From CAWEEP01 sp963808125 (GTDB lineage: Bacteria; Chloroflexota; Dormibacteria; Aeolococcales; Aeolococcaceae), in the NCBI GenBank assembly GCA_963808125.1, contig CAWEEP010000076.1:1-36174 (forward strand): DNA of 36,174 nt. The letters run 5' to 3'. Numbering within the stretch: the stretch's first letter is position 1; each line of letters begins with the position of its first letter. The notes under the pieces were generated by a model. It was not told where the DNA came from. It did not search any database and saw only the letters and a list, made by a program, of their open reading frames with translations. This document shows positions 8,137-15,846 of this stretch, one piece after another. A program made the position numbers and the translations under genes.

Positions 8137-10683
8137 TGAAGCTCCCCCACTGGCCACCTGCCCTCCCCAGCTGGCTCTCGCAGCTCGGAGGTCGCCTTGC
8201 GGTTCCTGGCGTCATCGCGCTCTCGATGCTCGTCGTCGGGATTGCTGCTCTGCTGGCATTCCGGCACTGGCGCGAGAGGCGGATGGCGCGCGAGGCCCGG
8301 TTCGTGACCGTCTACTCGCCGGCGGTGGTGGACCCGCAAGGGGGGGTGCAGCTCTGGAGCAACTTGGTGGCGCTGCTGCGCCCCCACTGGCGGCGGCTCG
8401 TGCTCGGTCAGCCGCATGTCGCCTTCGAGATCGCCTGGGCCGGCCCCCAGCTGCGGGTGGGGATCTGGATCCCCGGGGCCGTTCCGCCCGGGATGGTCGA
8501 ACGGGCCGTCGAGGCTGCGTGGCCAGGGGCTCGGACCGAGGTGTCTGATCCTCCGGAGCTGCTGCCGGCAGCCTGGGCGGCGATGGGTGGGGAGCTCGCC
8601 CTGGCGCTGGAGGACTGGCTGCCACTCCGCCTCGAGCACCCGACCGACCCGTTCCGGGCCCTCGCTGGCGCCGCCGGCGGGCTGAGTGGCGACCAGGCGG
8701 CCGCGGTGCAGGTCCTGGCCCGCCCGGTGACGGGCCGGCGGGTGCGCCGCAGCTTCGAGGCGGCGGCGGCGCTGCGCCACGGCACTCCCCCGTGGGGAGT
8801 GGCGCGGCTCCTTGAGGGACTCATGCCGGGAGGCGCCGGAGGACGTGGCGCTGCGGTGGCGAGGCCTCGGCCAGACCCCGCGGCCCAGAACGACGTCCGG
8901 CTGATCCTCGCCAAGGGGGCGGGGCCGCAATGGGAGGTGCTGGTCCGCTACGGGGTGGCGACCGGTGCCGCCCTCCCGCGGCGGGAGGCCCGGGCCTGGC
9001 TGAGGGGAAGGGCACATGCTCTCGCGGCCGCCTTCGCCGTGCACACCGGTCGCAACCGGCTGCGCCGGCGTCGGCGTGGGGACATCGCCACCGCGCTCGC
9101 TCGGCGCGACTTCGGCCGCGGCAGCCTGGTGTCCGTGCCGGAGCTCGCCGCGCTCGCCCATCTGCCCAGTGCTGACCCGGCGGACCGAGGGGACACGTCG
9201 CGGCTCGCGGCGCCCGCCCAGGTCGTGCCGGATGAGGGCTTCATCCTCGGCGACGCCGACCACGGCCCGGCGCGCGGTGTCGCGCTGCGGCCGGCGGACC
9301 TCCGCCGACACGTCCACATCCTCGGCAACAACGGGACTGGGAAGTCGACCCTCCTCCAGCACGTCATCCTGAGCGCCATCCAGCACGGCTTCGGGGCGGT
9401 CCTCATCGAGCCCAACGGTGACGTCTCCCTCGACCTCCTGGAGCGGCTTCCAGCCGATGTCGCCGAGCGCACGGTGATCATCGATCCCAGCGAGATCAGC
9501 AGCTGCCCCGGGATCAACCCGCTGGAGGGGGCTGACCCGGATCTCGCGGTGGACAACGTGGTAGCCATCTTCCGCCGGACCTTCGAGCAGTATTGGGGAC
9601 CGCGGACCGACGACATCCTTCGAGTGAGCTGCCTCACCCTGCTGCGGCGCGGACAGGCGACGCTCACGGAGATCCCCCGGCTGCTCTCCGACGAGATCTT
9701 CCGGGCCCGCTGCACCAAGGGTCTCGACGACCCGGACGGTCTGGGCGGCTTCTGGCAGTGGTATGCGGCGCTCAGTGAGGCAGCCCGGGCTCAGGCGGTG
9801 GGGCCGCTGGTGAGCAAGCTGCGCGCCTTCCTGTTGCGGCCGTTTGTGCGTGCGGTGGTCGGCGGTGAGCACACGACGCTCGACATCTCCCAGGTTCTGG
9901 ACGGAGGTGTCCTGATCGCGCGCCTCCCCAAGGGGACGCTCGGGTCGGAGACCTGTGAGCTGCTCGGGAGCTTCTTGAACGACGCGATCTGGCAGGCGGT
10001 CACCGCCCGAGCCGCGGTCCCCGAGGCAGAGCGCCACGATGCCATCATCGTCCTCGACGAGTTCCAGGACTTCGTGGCGCGGAGCAAGGCATTCTCTGAG
10101 CGTCTCGCCCAGGCGCGCAAGTACCACGTTGGCTATGTCCTTGCCCACCAGTTCCTCGGTCAGCTGCCCGCGGACCTTCGCCTTGCGGTCTCCGGCGAGG
10201 CTCGCAGCAAGGTGTACTTCGCCATGTCATCAGAGGACTCCCGTGTCTGCGTGCGCCATGTGGAGCCGCAGCTGCGCGAGGGGGATCTCGACCCGCCTTG
10301 CCACCTACCAGGCCGCGGTCCGCCTGTGCGTCGACGGCGGGCTGGCCCCGCATGCACCATCCGGACACGCCCGGCTCCGCCGCCGAATCCGGCACGGGCC
10401 CAGATGGTGCGGGCCGCGTCACGGGCTCGCTTCGCCAAGCCCGAGGCAGCGGCGCCATCCCCCTCCACAGTCGGAGCCTCGCAGCTTCGCCGCTGGCGGA
10501 TCCGACAGCGCCGCGGTGGCCGCCCAGGACCTGGCCCTACCGCGCAGGGTCAACGGTGGCCAGCCTCGCCGCCGGCAGATCCAGATCACGCCGCTCGACC
10601 TGGACGCGGCGCCAGATGAGCGCGCCGCTTCCTCGCCGCCGGCGGTGGCGACGGTCGTCCCGCTCTTCCCGGTGAAGCCGTGA
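8136..10683 (+). CDS. TraG/VirD4-like coupling ATPase (frameshifts near the 3' end)
   Basis: A protein of about 845 residues once joined, and the likely coupling protein that recruits DNA or protein to the secretion channel. An N-terminal membrane helix (VIALSMLVVGIAALLAF) is followed by a long region of unknown fold and an ATPase domain. Walker A is GNNGTGKS near residue 397 and Walker B is IIVLDEFQDF near residue 637, with a TraM-recognition-like segment ARKYHVGYVLAHQFLGQLP after it. The main frame is clean to about 10280. It then changes to the frame that reads RLATYQAAVRLCVDGG, returns for RTRPAPPPNPARAQ, and changes again for the tail ending VVPLFPVKP at 10683. Three indels in 400 bases look like consensus error or decay, not design. 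The end overlaps GTG of the next gene. Confidence 0.8.
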
Positions 10684-11557
10684 TCAGGGGGCGCCGCTCC
10701 GACCGCACGGAGGCCCTCCTCGAGGTGCTCTCCCGCCTGACGGCCCGTGACGGGGTGGTCCTCGAGCTGCTGCTCGAGCACCGGCTGCTCACCACCCTCG
10801 GCTCGCCGACCTCGCCTTCCACGGGAGCGTTGGAGTTGCCAAGCGGCGGCTCGGCATCCTCACCGCCCTCGGTCTGGTCACGCGCTTCCGGCCGCCCCTG
10901 ATGCGTGGTGAGGGTTCGCGGCCTTTCCACTACGTCCTCGACAACCGGGGCGCGGTGGTGGTGGCGGCGCGCCGCGACGTCGACGTCGACAAGCTCGGAT
11001 ACCGGCGAGAGCGCAACCTGGCGCTCGCCCTCAGCCCGCGGCTTGCCCACATCGTCGGCATCCACGACGTGTTGGCGGCACTGGTCGCCTCGGCCAGAAG
11101 CCGGGGCGGCCGGCTGGTTGCCTGGAAGTCGGAGCGGACGTGGGACACCGAGACCTGGGCCGAGTGGGTGCATCCTGACGCCTGCGGGCGGTGGAGCGAG
11201 GCCGAGGTCGAGGGTGACTTCTTCCTCGAGTACGACCGCGGGACAGAGGCGCCGTCGGTGCTCGCCGAGAAGCTCACCGGATATGCGGCGCTCGCCGCGC
11301 ACAGCCGTCCGGAGGGGTTGTCCGTTCCCCCCGTGCTCTTCTGGTTTGCCGACGAGAGGCGAGAGGCCTCCGCTCAGCGGGCACTCGCCGTGGCGGCCAG
11401 CCGTCTCGGCATCGCTGTCGCCACCGCGGCCGCACCGCTCGGGCGCCCGGGGGAGGCGGTGTCGGTGGTCCTCGGGGCGGCCCGGGAACGCATCACCCTC
11501 GGCGAGCTGCTGGCGCGCCACGGAGTCGCGTCCGGCCTACTCCGTTTGGCCGTCTGA
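10680..11557 (+). CDS. Replic_Relax-family protein with N-terminal winged helix (one frameshift)
   Basis: The joined protein has about 290 residues. The start GTG at 10680 overlaps the coupling-protein stop. The first part (RSDRTEALLEVLSRLTARDGVVLELLLEHRLLTT) shifts frame near 10797 and continues as LADLAFHGSVGVAKRRLGILTALGLVTRF, a winged-helix pattern. It then runs open to 11557 with KLGYRRERNLALALSPRLAHIVGIHDV, SERTWDTETWAEWVHPDA and FFLEYDRGTEAPSVLAEKLTGY. This is the pattern of replication-relaxation proteins on actinobacterial conjugative elements, whose catalytic-looking D/E residues sit in a nuclease-like core. A role in plasmid DNA processing or replication control is inferred from the family name and position. 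The last 21 bases overlap the convergent XRE gene. Confidence 0.65.
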
Positions 11558-11782
11558 GGTGGTGGGATGAGGCAGCCCCAACTCTTCGACACTGACCCCC
11601 AGGCGCCGCGCCAGGCTCACCCGGAATCGCCGCTGGGGGACCGACTGGCCAATCTCCCAACGCCAGATGGTGTCGCGATTCACGCCCACCCGGCTTGCCA
11701 GGGCCTCCTGGGTGAGGCCGATGGCCTCCCGGAGCTCGCGTATTCGCACGTCGCGCGCGTGGGGGTGATCGTGGTGGTTCAT
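11537..11782 (-). CDS. XRE-family HTH transcriptional regulator
   Basis: An 81-residue protein that is almost entirely a Cro/C1-type helix-turn-helix domain: IRELREAIGLTQEALASRVGVNRDTIWRWEIGQSVPQRRF, followed by SLARRLGVSVEELG. The motif TQEALASRVGVNRDTIWRWE is a textbook XRE recognition unit. It is read towards the left, convergent with the end of the transfer operon. Its start faces the intergenic region that holds a promoter with an internal palindrome (11830-11855). It is therefore a likely repressor of the rightward 11940-20570 cluster, of itself, or of both. Confidence 0.85.
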   Translation of the reverse strand: MNHHDHPHARDVRIRELREAIGLTQEALASRVGVNRDTIWRWEIGQSVPQRRFRVSLARRLGVSVEELGLPHPTTSDGQTE

Positions 11783-11829
11783 CGGACCGCATTGTCCCCG
11801 ATCCAGGGTGGCGCCGGCTACTGCGCGAT

Positions 11830-11855
11830 GCTGGAAATTGAGTTGACTTTCCAGC
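11830..11855 (+). promoter_or_regulatory. Palindromic operator overlapping a -35 box
   Basis: Perfect 8-bp arms GCTGGAAA (11830-11837) and TTTCCAGC (11848-11855) surround a 10-bp centre. The -35-like TTGACT (11843-11848) lies inside it, and a weak -10 candidate CATCCT lies about 18 bases downstream. A repressor bound here would block rightward transcription towards 11940. The adjacent XRE gene is the obvious candidate for that repressor. Confidence 0.55.
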
Positions 11856-11881
11856 GCTCCACTGTCATCCTACGACGGCAA

Positions 11882-11908
11882 GGGCCGCCTGGTACAAGCA
11901 GGCGGCCC
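11882..11908 (+). promoter_or_regulatory. Strong hairpin in the 5' leader of the 11940 operon
   Basis: GGGCCGCCTG (11882-11891) and CAGGCGGCCC (11899-11908) pair perfectly over 10 bp with a 7-nt loop. The hairpin lies downstream of the putative promoter and about 30 bases before ATG 11940. There is no U-run after it, so it is more likely a leader structure or attenuator than a classical terminator. Confidence 0.5.
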
Positions 11909-11939
11909 ACATCAGCGCCCTATGAAGGAGGGAACTGAC

Positions 11940-12122
11940 ATGACCACTGTACCTGTCTGCCTGCCTGCTCGCCGGCCCGCCCGCGACCCGGGGTGGCCTG
12001 AAACGCCCTTCCACTGGTACTGCCAGGGGTGCGGGCGCTGGGAGCTCTGCGATGACAACGACCGCTGCTCCCACTGTCGGGTCGCCGCCCCCTCTGCGAA
12101 GCGGTCCGGGGGCGACCGATGA
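11940..12122 (+). CDS. Small zinc-ribbon protein
   Basis: A 60-residue protein. The start is ATG 11940, nine bases after AAGGAGG (11924-11930). An earlier in-frame ATG at 11922 overlaps that ribosome site and is less likely. The second half has two CxxC pairs (WYCQGCGRW and DRCSHCRV), a zinc-ribbon pattern. The function is not recognised. It is the first gene of the rightward cluster behind the palindromic promoter, and its stop overlaps the next ATG (ATGA at 12119). Small zinc-ribbon proteins of this kind are common in mobile elements of high-GC bacteria. Confidence 0.6.
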   Translation: MTTVPVCLPARRPARDPGWPETPFHWYCQGCGRWELCDDNDRCSHCRVAAPSAKRSGGDR

Positions 12123-12409
12123 GCGCCGTGGAGTCGGTCATCGTCATCGGGCACATCGGCGAGCCCGGGTGCGACAACCCCGAGGAGTGCATGGTCTGTG
12201 CCAAGAGCCGGCTGGGCGAGGAGCGCTGGCTGGTTCTGCTGGTCTGCGTGCGCTGCGGCGAGAAGCTGGACACCGACGGCGCCCTCTGCAGCGCCTGTGA
12301 GGCTGCGGATACCGCGGCTCAGGGCAAAGGGCGGGTCCGTAGGGCCGCCACGACCGTCGACCGCGCGCGCAACGTGTACCGGGGCGCCGTCATCCACGGT
12401 GCGGCATGA
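12119..12409 (+). CDS. Small Cys-rich hypothetical protein
   Basis: A 96-residue protein coupled to the previous gene by a 4-base overlap. Cysteines come as GCDNPEECMVCAK, VCVRCGEKL and ALCSACEA, so one or two zinc ribbons are likely, followed by a basic tail (GKGRVRRAATTVDRARNVYRG). No family is recognised. Its stop overlaps a further ATG at 12406, whose short frame ends at 12471. That short frame may be the broken beginning of the next gene. Confidence 0.55.
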   Translation: MSAVESVIVIGHIGEPGCDNPEECMVCAKSRLGEERWLVLLVCVRCGEKLDTDGALCSACEAADTAAQGKGRVRRAATTVDRARNVYRGAVIHGAA

Positions 12410-12475
12410 CCTGGAGAAGCCGTCCTTCCGTGACTTGCTCCGTCGAGGCCGCGTTGGTGAGCGCCGCTTAGCTAT

Positions 12476-12688
12476 GTGGTCGCGCTCGGGGGGCCCCTGG
12501 GTGGATGGCGCAGCGAGCCGATGGCGCTCGCTGCAGCACGCACGGAGGCCCAGCGCCTCATGGGAGAGGGGAGATGGCTGAGCGGTGTGGCGAGGCCGCT
12601 CCTCGGCGAGATCGAGGTCTGGCACGAGGAGGGGGGAGAGAGGTGGCTCTGCATTCTCGCCATCGGGCGCGAGTCGGAGGAGCGATGA
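12476..12688 (+). CDS. Small hypothetical protein
   Basis: A 70-residue frame starting at GTG 12476; an internal ATG at 12521 is an alternative. It contains MALAAARTEAQRLMGEGRWLSG and LGEIEVWHEEGGERWLCILAIGRE. The stop overlaps ATG 12685 of the next gene, which supports it as real despite the short length. No function can be assigned. The upstream 12406-12471 piece may belong to it through a frameshift. Confidence 0.4.
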   Translation: MVALGGPLGGWRSEPMALAAARTEAQRLMGEGRWLSGVARPLLGEIEVWHEEGGERWLCILAIGRESEER

Positions 12689-12945
12689 CCATGGTTTCCC
12701 GTCTCCGAGATCCAGCCTCGGCGCGTGTGGCTCTCGCGGTTCCGGCACAGCTCCTCGCGGCCTATGGAAGCGCCGCAGAGACGCACCGCCAGGCCGAGGC
12801 CGCGCTCGATCAGGAGGAGCTGCGCCATCGGAGGTGCTCTGACGAGTGCGAGCCCCACCGCCTCCTCCAGCAGCTGGTCAACGTCGCCGAGCGGCACCGG
12901 CTCCAGGCCGCGGACGCCCTGGCGTCGAGGCTGCTCGAGAATGAA
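12685..12945 (+). CDS. Hypothetical helical protein (end uncertain)
   Basis: The frame begins at ATG 12685 inside the previous stop and encodes a mostly helical, charged sequence: QLLAAYGSAAETHRQAEAALDQEELRHRR, then CEPHRLLQQLVNVAERHRLQAADALASRLLENE. After about 12945 the frame becomes Arg/Pro-rich and unconvincing to its stop at 13134. In another frame a zinc-ribbon protein starts at 12941. Either a frameshift joins the two, or this gene ends with a poorly conserved tail. Confidence 0.4.
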
Positions 12946-13140
12946 AGGGCAAGGTGCGGTGCTCACCAGCGAGGATGTCGCTACGGCAGCGCTTCCCGGG
13001 AAGCAGCGCGCGCCTATCTCCGACTGGTGCCCGCGATGCGCCCGGTTGTTCCGGACCATCCCGCCCCCCACGTGCCCCCTCTGCGAGACGGAGTGGTGCC
13101 GAGGTCTCCGCAGCCGGCGACGGTCCATCCATGACCCCTC
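12941..13140 (+). CDS. Zinc-ribbon small protein (end uncertain)
   Basis: From ATG 12941 the frame reads MKGQGAVLTSEDVATAALP and then a zinc-ribbon with WCPRCARLF and TCPLCETEWC. The two CxxC pairs are 13 residues apart. The frame stays open to 13426, but the part after about 13140 runs through the duplicated leader of the parB-like gene and is unlikely to be coding. It may be the C-terminal half of the 12685 gene after an indel. Confidence 0.4.
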
Positions 13141-13141
13141 T

Positions 13142-13256
13142 TGCGTTGGAGCAGCCGCCCGCCATCCCGGGAAATGGCCGGGGAGGAGAATGGCTCGTCC
13201 CGACGCCGTGCGTTGGAGCAGCCCGCCATCTCTGCAATGGCCGGGGAGGAGAATTC
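13142..13256 (+). repeat. Tandem imperfect duplication around the parB-like start
   Basis: Two copies of a unit of about 63-67 bp lie head to tail. The first begins TGCGTTGGAGCAGCC at 13142 and the second at 13209. Each ends in ATGGCCGGGGAGGAGAA (13174-13190 and 13237-13253). The two ATG codons are exactly 63 bases apart and in the same frame. The gene therefore has two equivalent possible starts, each giving MAGEEN. Confidence 0.75.
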
Positions 13257-14418
13257 TCCCCCCTCTCTGCGCGACCTGGCGCGTCGGCTCCAGAGTTCGG
13301 CCCGCCTGGCTCGGCGGCGCTTCGAGCTGCTCCCCGTCTCCGGCGAGGGCGCCCTCTCGGTCGAGGTCCAAGGGCGGGGCGCAATCGGCAAGGGCTCGAT
13401 GGCGCCCGCCAACCTCATGGACCTGATCTCGTCGATCTCCGTGGTCGGCATGCTGCAGCCGGTCCTCGTGGAGGAGCGCGGCGCGCAGCGCCTCCTGGTG
13501 GCGGGGGAGCGCCGACTGCGGGCGGTGCGCTGGGGCTCTGTCAACGACCCCGACAATCCGCACTTCGCGCACGTCCCGTCGGTGATCGCCCCTGGCCCTC
13601 TCAGCGAGGACGAGCGGCGCGTCTGGCAACTCGCCGAGAACCTGGGCCGCGCCGACCTTCAGCCGGGCGAGCTGGGCGCCGGGCTCCTCCTGGAGCGCTG
13701 CGCCGTGCTCCAGCAGAAGCTCCTCGCCGCCGGCGTCGACGTCCCCCTCGAGGTGGCCCAGGACGATGACCCGGTGCGCAGGTTCCGGGGCCTCGAGGGG
13801 CTCCGCGGGCCCCGCCCCGAGCTCGCAGCGCCGTGGTCAGAGGTGCTCGCCCGCCTGGGCATCCAGCTCTCCCCGCGGAAGGCGCGCGAGGTGGTCGCGG
13901 CCTTCGCTGCACTGCCTTCCGAGGTGTCGGCGGAGATGGATGCCGAGGGTGTCTCCATCTGGGCCCGCTCCGCCTACGCCCGGCTCAACGCCGGCCGTCA
14001 AGCCGCGGCCGAGGAGCTCTGGGCCGCCGTTCGCGCGGAGGGCAGCACCGAGCTGCTGGGAAGCGCCGCCCTCACGGCGGTGGCTCAGCCTGGCCTCTCC
14101 GTCCACGCGGCACTGCAGCTCGCCGAGGAGCAGCACGAGGCCGCCAACGAGGCCCGCCGGCTGCGTCTCAGCCGCGGTGAGGTCGACTCGGACGACGAGG
14201 GTGAGGACGAGCTCGTCGAGGCGGGGCCCCCTTTCTCTGGGACAGCTGCAGCTGCTCCGCCGCAGGAGCTCGCCGGCGAGCTCGCCACCGCGGCGATCGC
14301 CTCGCTGCGGGCCCTCCTCGACGGGATGCGCTCCGGCCACTCCATGGACCGCTACGCCGCCGGATCGCTCCGCCTCTTGGGCGAGGAGCTGCTCCACCTC
14401 CTGGGAGCGGCGATATGA
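13237..14418 (+). CDS. ParB-like nuclease-domain protein
   Basis: The protein has 393 residues from ATG 13237; the duplicated ATG at 13174 would add 21. The N-terminal part has the ParB/Srx fold signature: NLMDLISSISVVGMLQPVLVEE, then LLVAGERRLRAVRWG with GERR near residues 90-93, then EDERRVWQLAENLGRADLQPGE. A helical middle and an acidic Ala-rich C-terminus follow. ParB-family proteins bind DNA for plasmid partition or transfer. No parA is seen next to it, so this is more likely an element-specific ParB-like factor than a full partition system. The gene is intact, and its end overlaps the next ATG (ATGA at 14415). Confidence 0.75.
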   Translation: MAGEENSPPSLRDLARRLQSSARLARRRFELLPVSGEGALSVEVQGRGAIGKGSMAPANLMDLISSISVVGMLQPVLVEERGAQRLLVAGERRLRAVRWGSVNDPDNPHFAHVPSVIAPGPLSEDERRVWQLAENLGRADLQPGELGAGLLLERCAVLQQKLLAAGVDVPLEVAQDDDPVRRFRGLEGLRGPRPELAAPWSEVLARLGIQLSPRKAREVVAAFAALPSEVSAEMDAEGVSIWARSAYARLNAGRQAAAEELWAAVRAEGSTELLGSAALTAVAQPGLSVHAALQLAEEQHEAANEARRLRLSRGEVDSDDEGEDELVEAGPPFSGTAAAAPPQELAGELATAAIASLRALLDGMRSGHSMDRYAAGSLRLLGEELLHLLGAAI

Positions 14419-15498
14419 CCGCGGCTCCCCGCGCTGCCCCCAACGTCCTCGTTCCAGCCCGCGGCTGCGACTGCCGGGTCTGCCCCTTCTTCACCGGCAA
14501 CCCGACCGCCGTCGAGCCCATCTGCTCCGGATGCAACAGCGACTGCACGTACTGCGGCTGCTCGCGCACGGAGGGGGCGGCGACCCCCGGCGGCTGCCGA
14601 ACGTGCCCGATCCGCTGCGGCAGCAGAACGGACATAGAGGCCTGGATGCGAGACGTTGGCGGCACCCTCCGCTTCGACGACATCTCCATCAGGACGCCCC
14701 TCCCTCTCCTTCCTCGGTTCATCCCCCTCCTCGAGGGGAGCGACGTCGCCGAGCTGGACCGGGTCGCCCGCTGTCCGGCGTACGGCTTCCGGCTGCGCCA
14801 GGTCTTCTCAGCCCGGACCCACCAGCTCAGCCCCAGCCTGACCGAGCTCGGCGCCCACGCCGCGCTGGGGCTCCGCGACGACCAGCTCGCGGTTCTCGTC
14901 GGCTACGGTGAGGATCCCCTGGTCGAGGCCTTCTGGACACTGCGCAAGGCGGACCGGCTCATCGAGGCGATCGCCGCCCAGGGCTGGGATCTGGTGCTCG
15001 CCCCCAACTTCTCGATGTACGGCAACCAGCCGCGGGCCGAACACCTCATCAACTTCCGTCGCTCCCTCATGGTCGCTGAGGAGCTGGCCGCGGCCGGGGT
15101 CGCCGCCGTCCCCAACCTCTACTGGTTCCGACGCGAGGACCTCGAGCGCTGGGTCGCCTGGTGCGAGAAGGCCCACCCGCCCCGCGATCGCCCTCAACCT
15201 TCAGACGCTGAGGACGGACTCCGAGTGGCGGCTCATGGGGCTCCCCGGGCTCTCGTACCTCGCTGCACAGCTTCCGCCGGGTATCGCCGTCATCGTGAAC
15301 GGCTCCTCCCGCGCGTCTCGCATCGCCACGCTGCGACAGCTCTTCGGTGCGTCGCTCGTCCTGGTGAGCCAGAACGCGATCCAGGGGGCCCTCCACGGCA
15401 AGGTGATCACCGAGCACGGCTGGGAGGTCCGGCACGCCGAGAAAGCGGACCTCTTCGCCGCCAACGTGCGCTTCTACACGCGCCTGGTGGAGGGCTGA
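14415..15498 (+). CDS. DUF4417-like protein with N-terminal cysteine cluster (one frameshift)
   Basis: The joined protein has about 360 residues. The N-terminus holds 11 cysteines between residues 18 and 68 (CDCRVC, CSGCNSDCTYCGC, CRTCPIRC), a spacing that suggests zinc or iron-sulfur binding. The rest resembles DUF4417: GWDLVLAPNFSMYGNQPRAEHLINFRRS, then PNLYWFRREDLERWVAWCE. The frame is lost near 15175. It continues in the next frame with ALNLQTLRTDSEWRL, HGKVITEHGWEVRHAEKADLF and a stop at 15496-15498. The gene is coupled to the parB-like gene by a 4-base overlap, so the two probably act in one process on the element. The biochemical role is unknown. Confidence 0.6.
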
Positions 15499-15503
15499 AG
15501 CCG

Positions 15504-15837
15504 ATGCGTCGCCGCTGCTTCTACCTCATGGGTCACGGCCCCACCGGCGCCGCGGTGCGGGTGGTCGGGGCGCTCGGTATCGAGGGACCGTCGGCCGGCG
15601 CCCAGTGGGAGAGCCACTTCTCCTGGATCCCACTCCTCGAGGAGGTCGACTGCGCAGGGCTGGCGCGAAGATCTCGAGCGAGCTCGAGGCGCCGGCGCCC
15701 TCGACGAGGACCTGGTCGAGCACTGGGTGGAGACCGCCAACGGCATCACCCGCGACATCACCGAGGTGGAATCGCCCGAGGCGCCATCGCTGGCGCTGGC
15801 GGTCGAAGCGCTCGTCGACCTGGCGCTCGTCAGCTGA
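15504..15837 (+). CDS. Small hypothetical protein (one frameshift)
   Basis: It starts at ATG 15504, five bases after the previous stop, with MRRRCFYLMGHGPTGAAVRVVGALGIEG and FSWIPLLEEVD. Near 15650 the sensible frame moves by one base and continues AQGWREDLERARGAGALDEDLVEHWVE to a stop at 15835-15837. The total is about 111 residues. No family is recognised. It sits directly before the kinase-like gene, whose TTG start follows within ten bases. Confidence 0.45.
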
Positions 15838-15846
15838 GGAAAGACG

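Noticed and set aside
7749..10148. 799-residue open frame on the minus strand
   Set aside because: It lies opposite the VirB4 and coupling-ATPase genes. Its sequence is Arg/Pro/Gly/His-rich without domains, a typical shadow in high-GC DNA.
13142..13256. CRISPR array or microsatellite
   Set aside because: There are only two imperfect units, covering a start codon, with no spacers and no cas genes.
12472..13629. 385-residue open frame on the minus strand
   Set aside because: It covers several plus-strand genes with start/stop coupling and zinc-ribbon or ParB motifs. The minus frame has no recognisable pattern.
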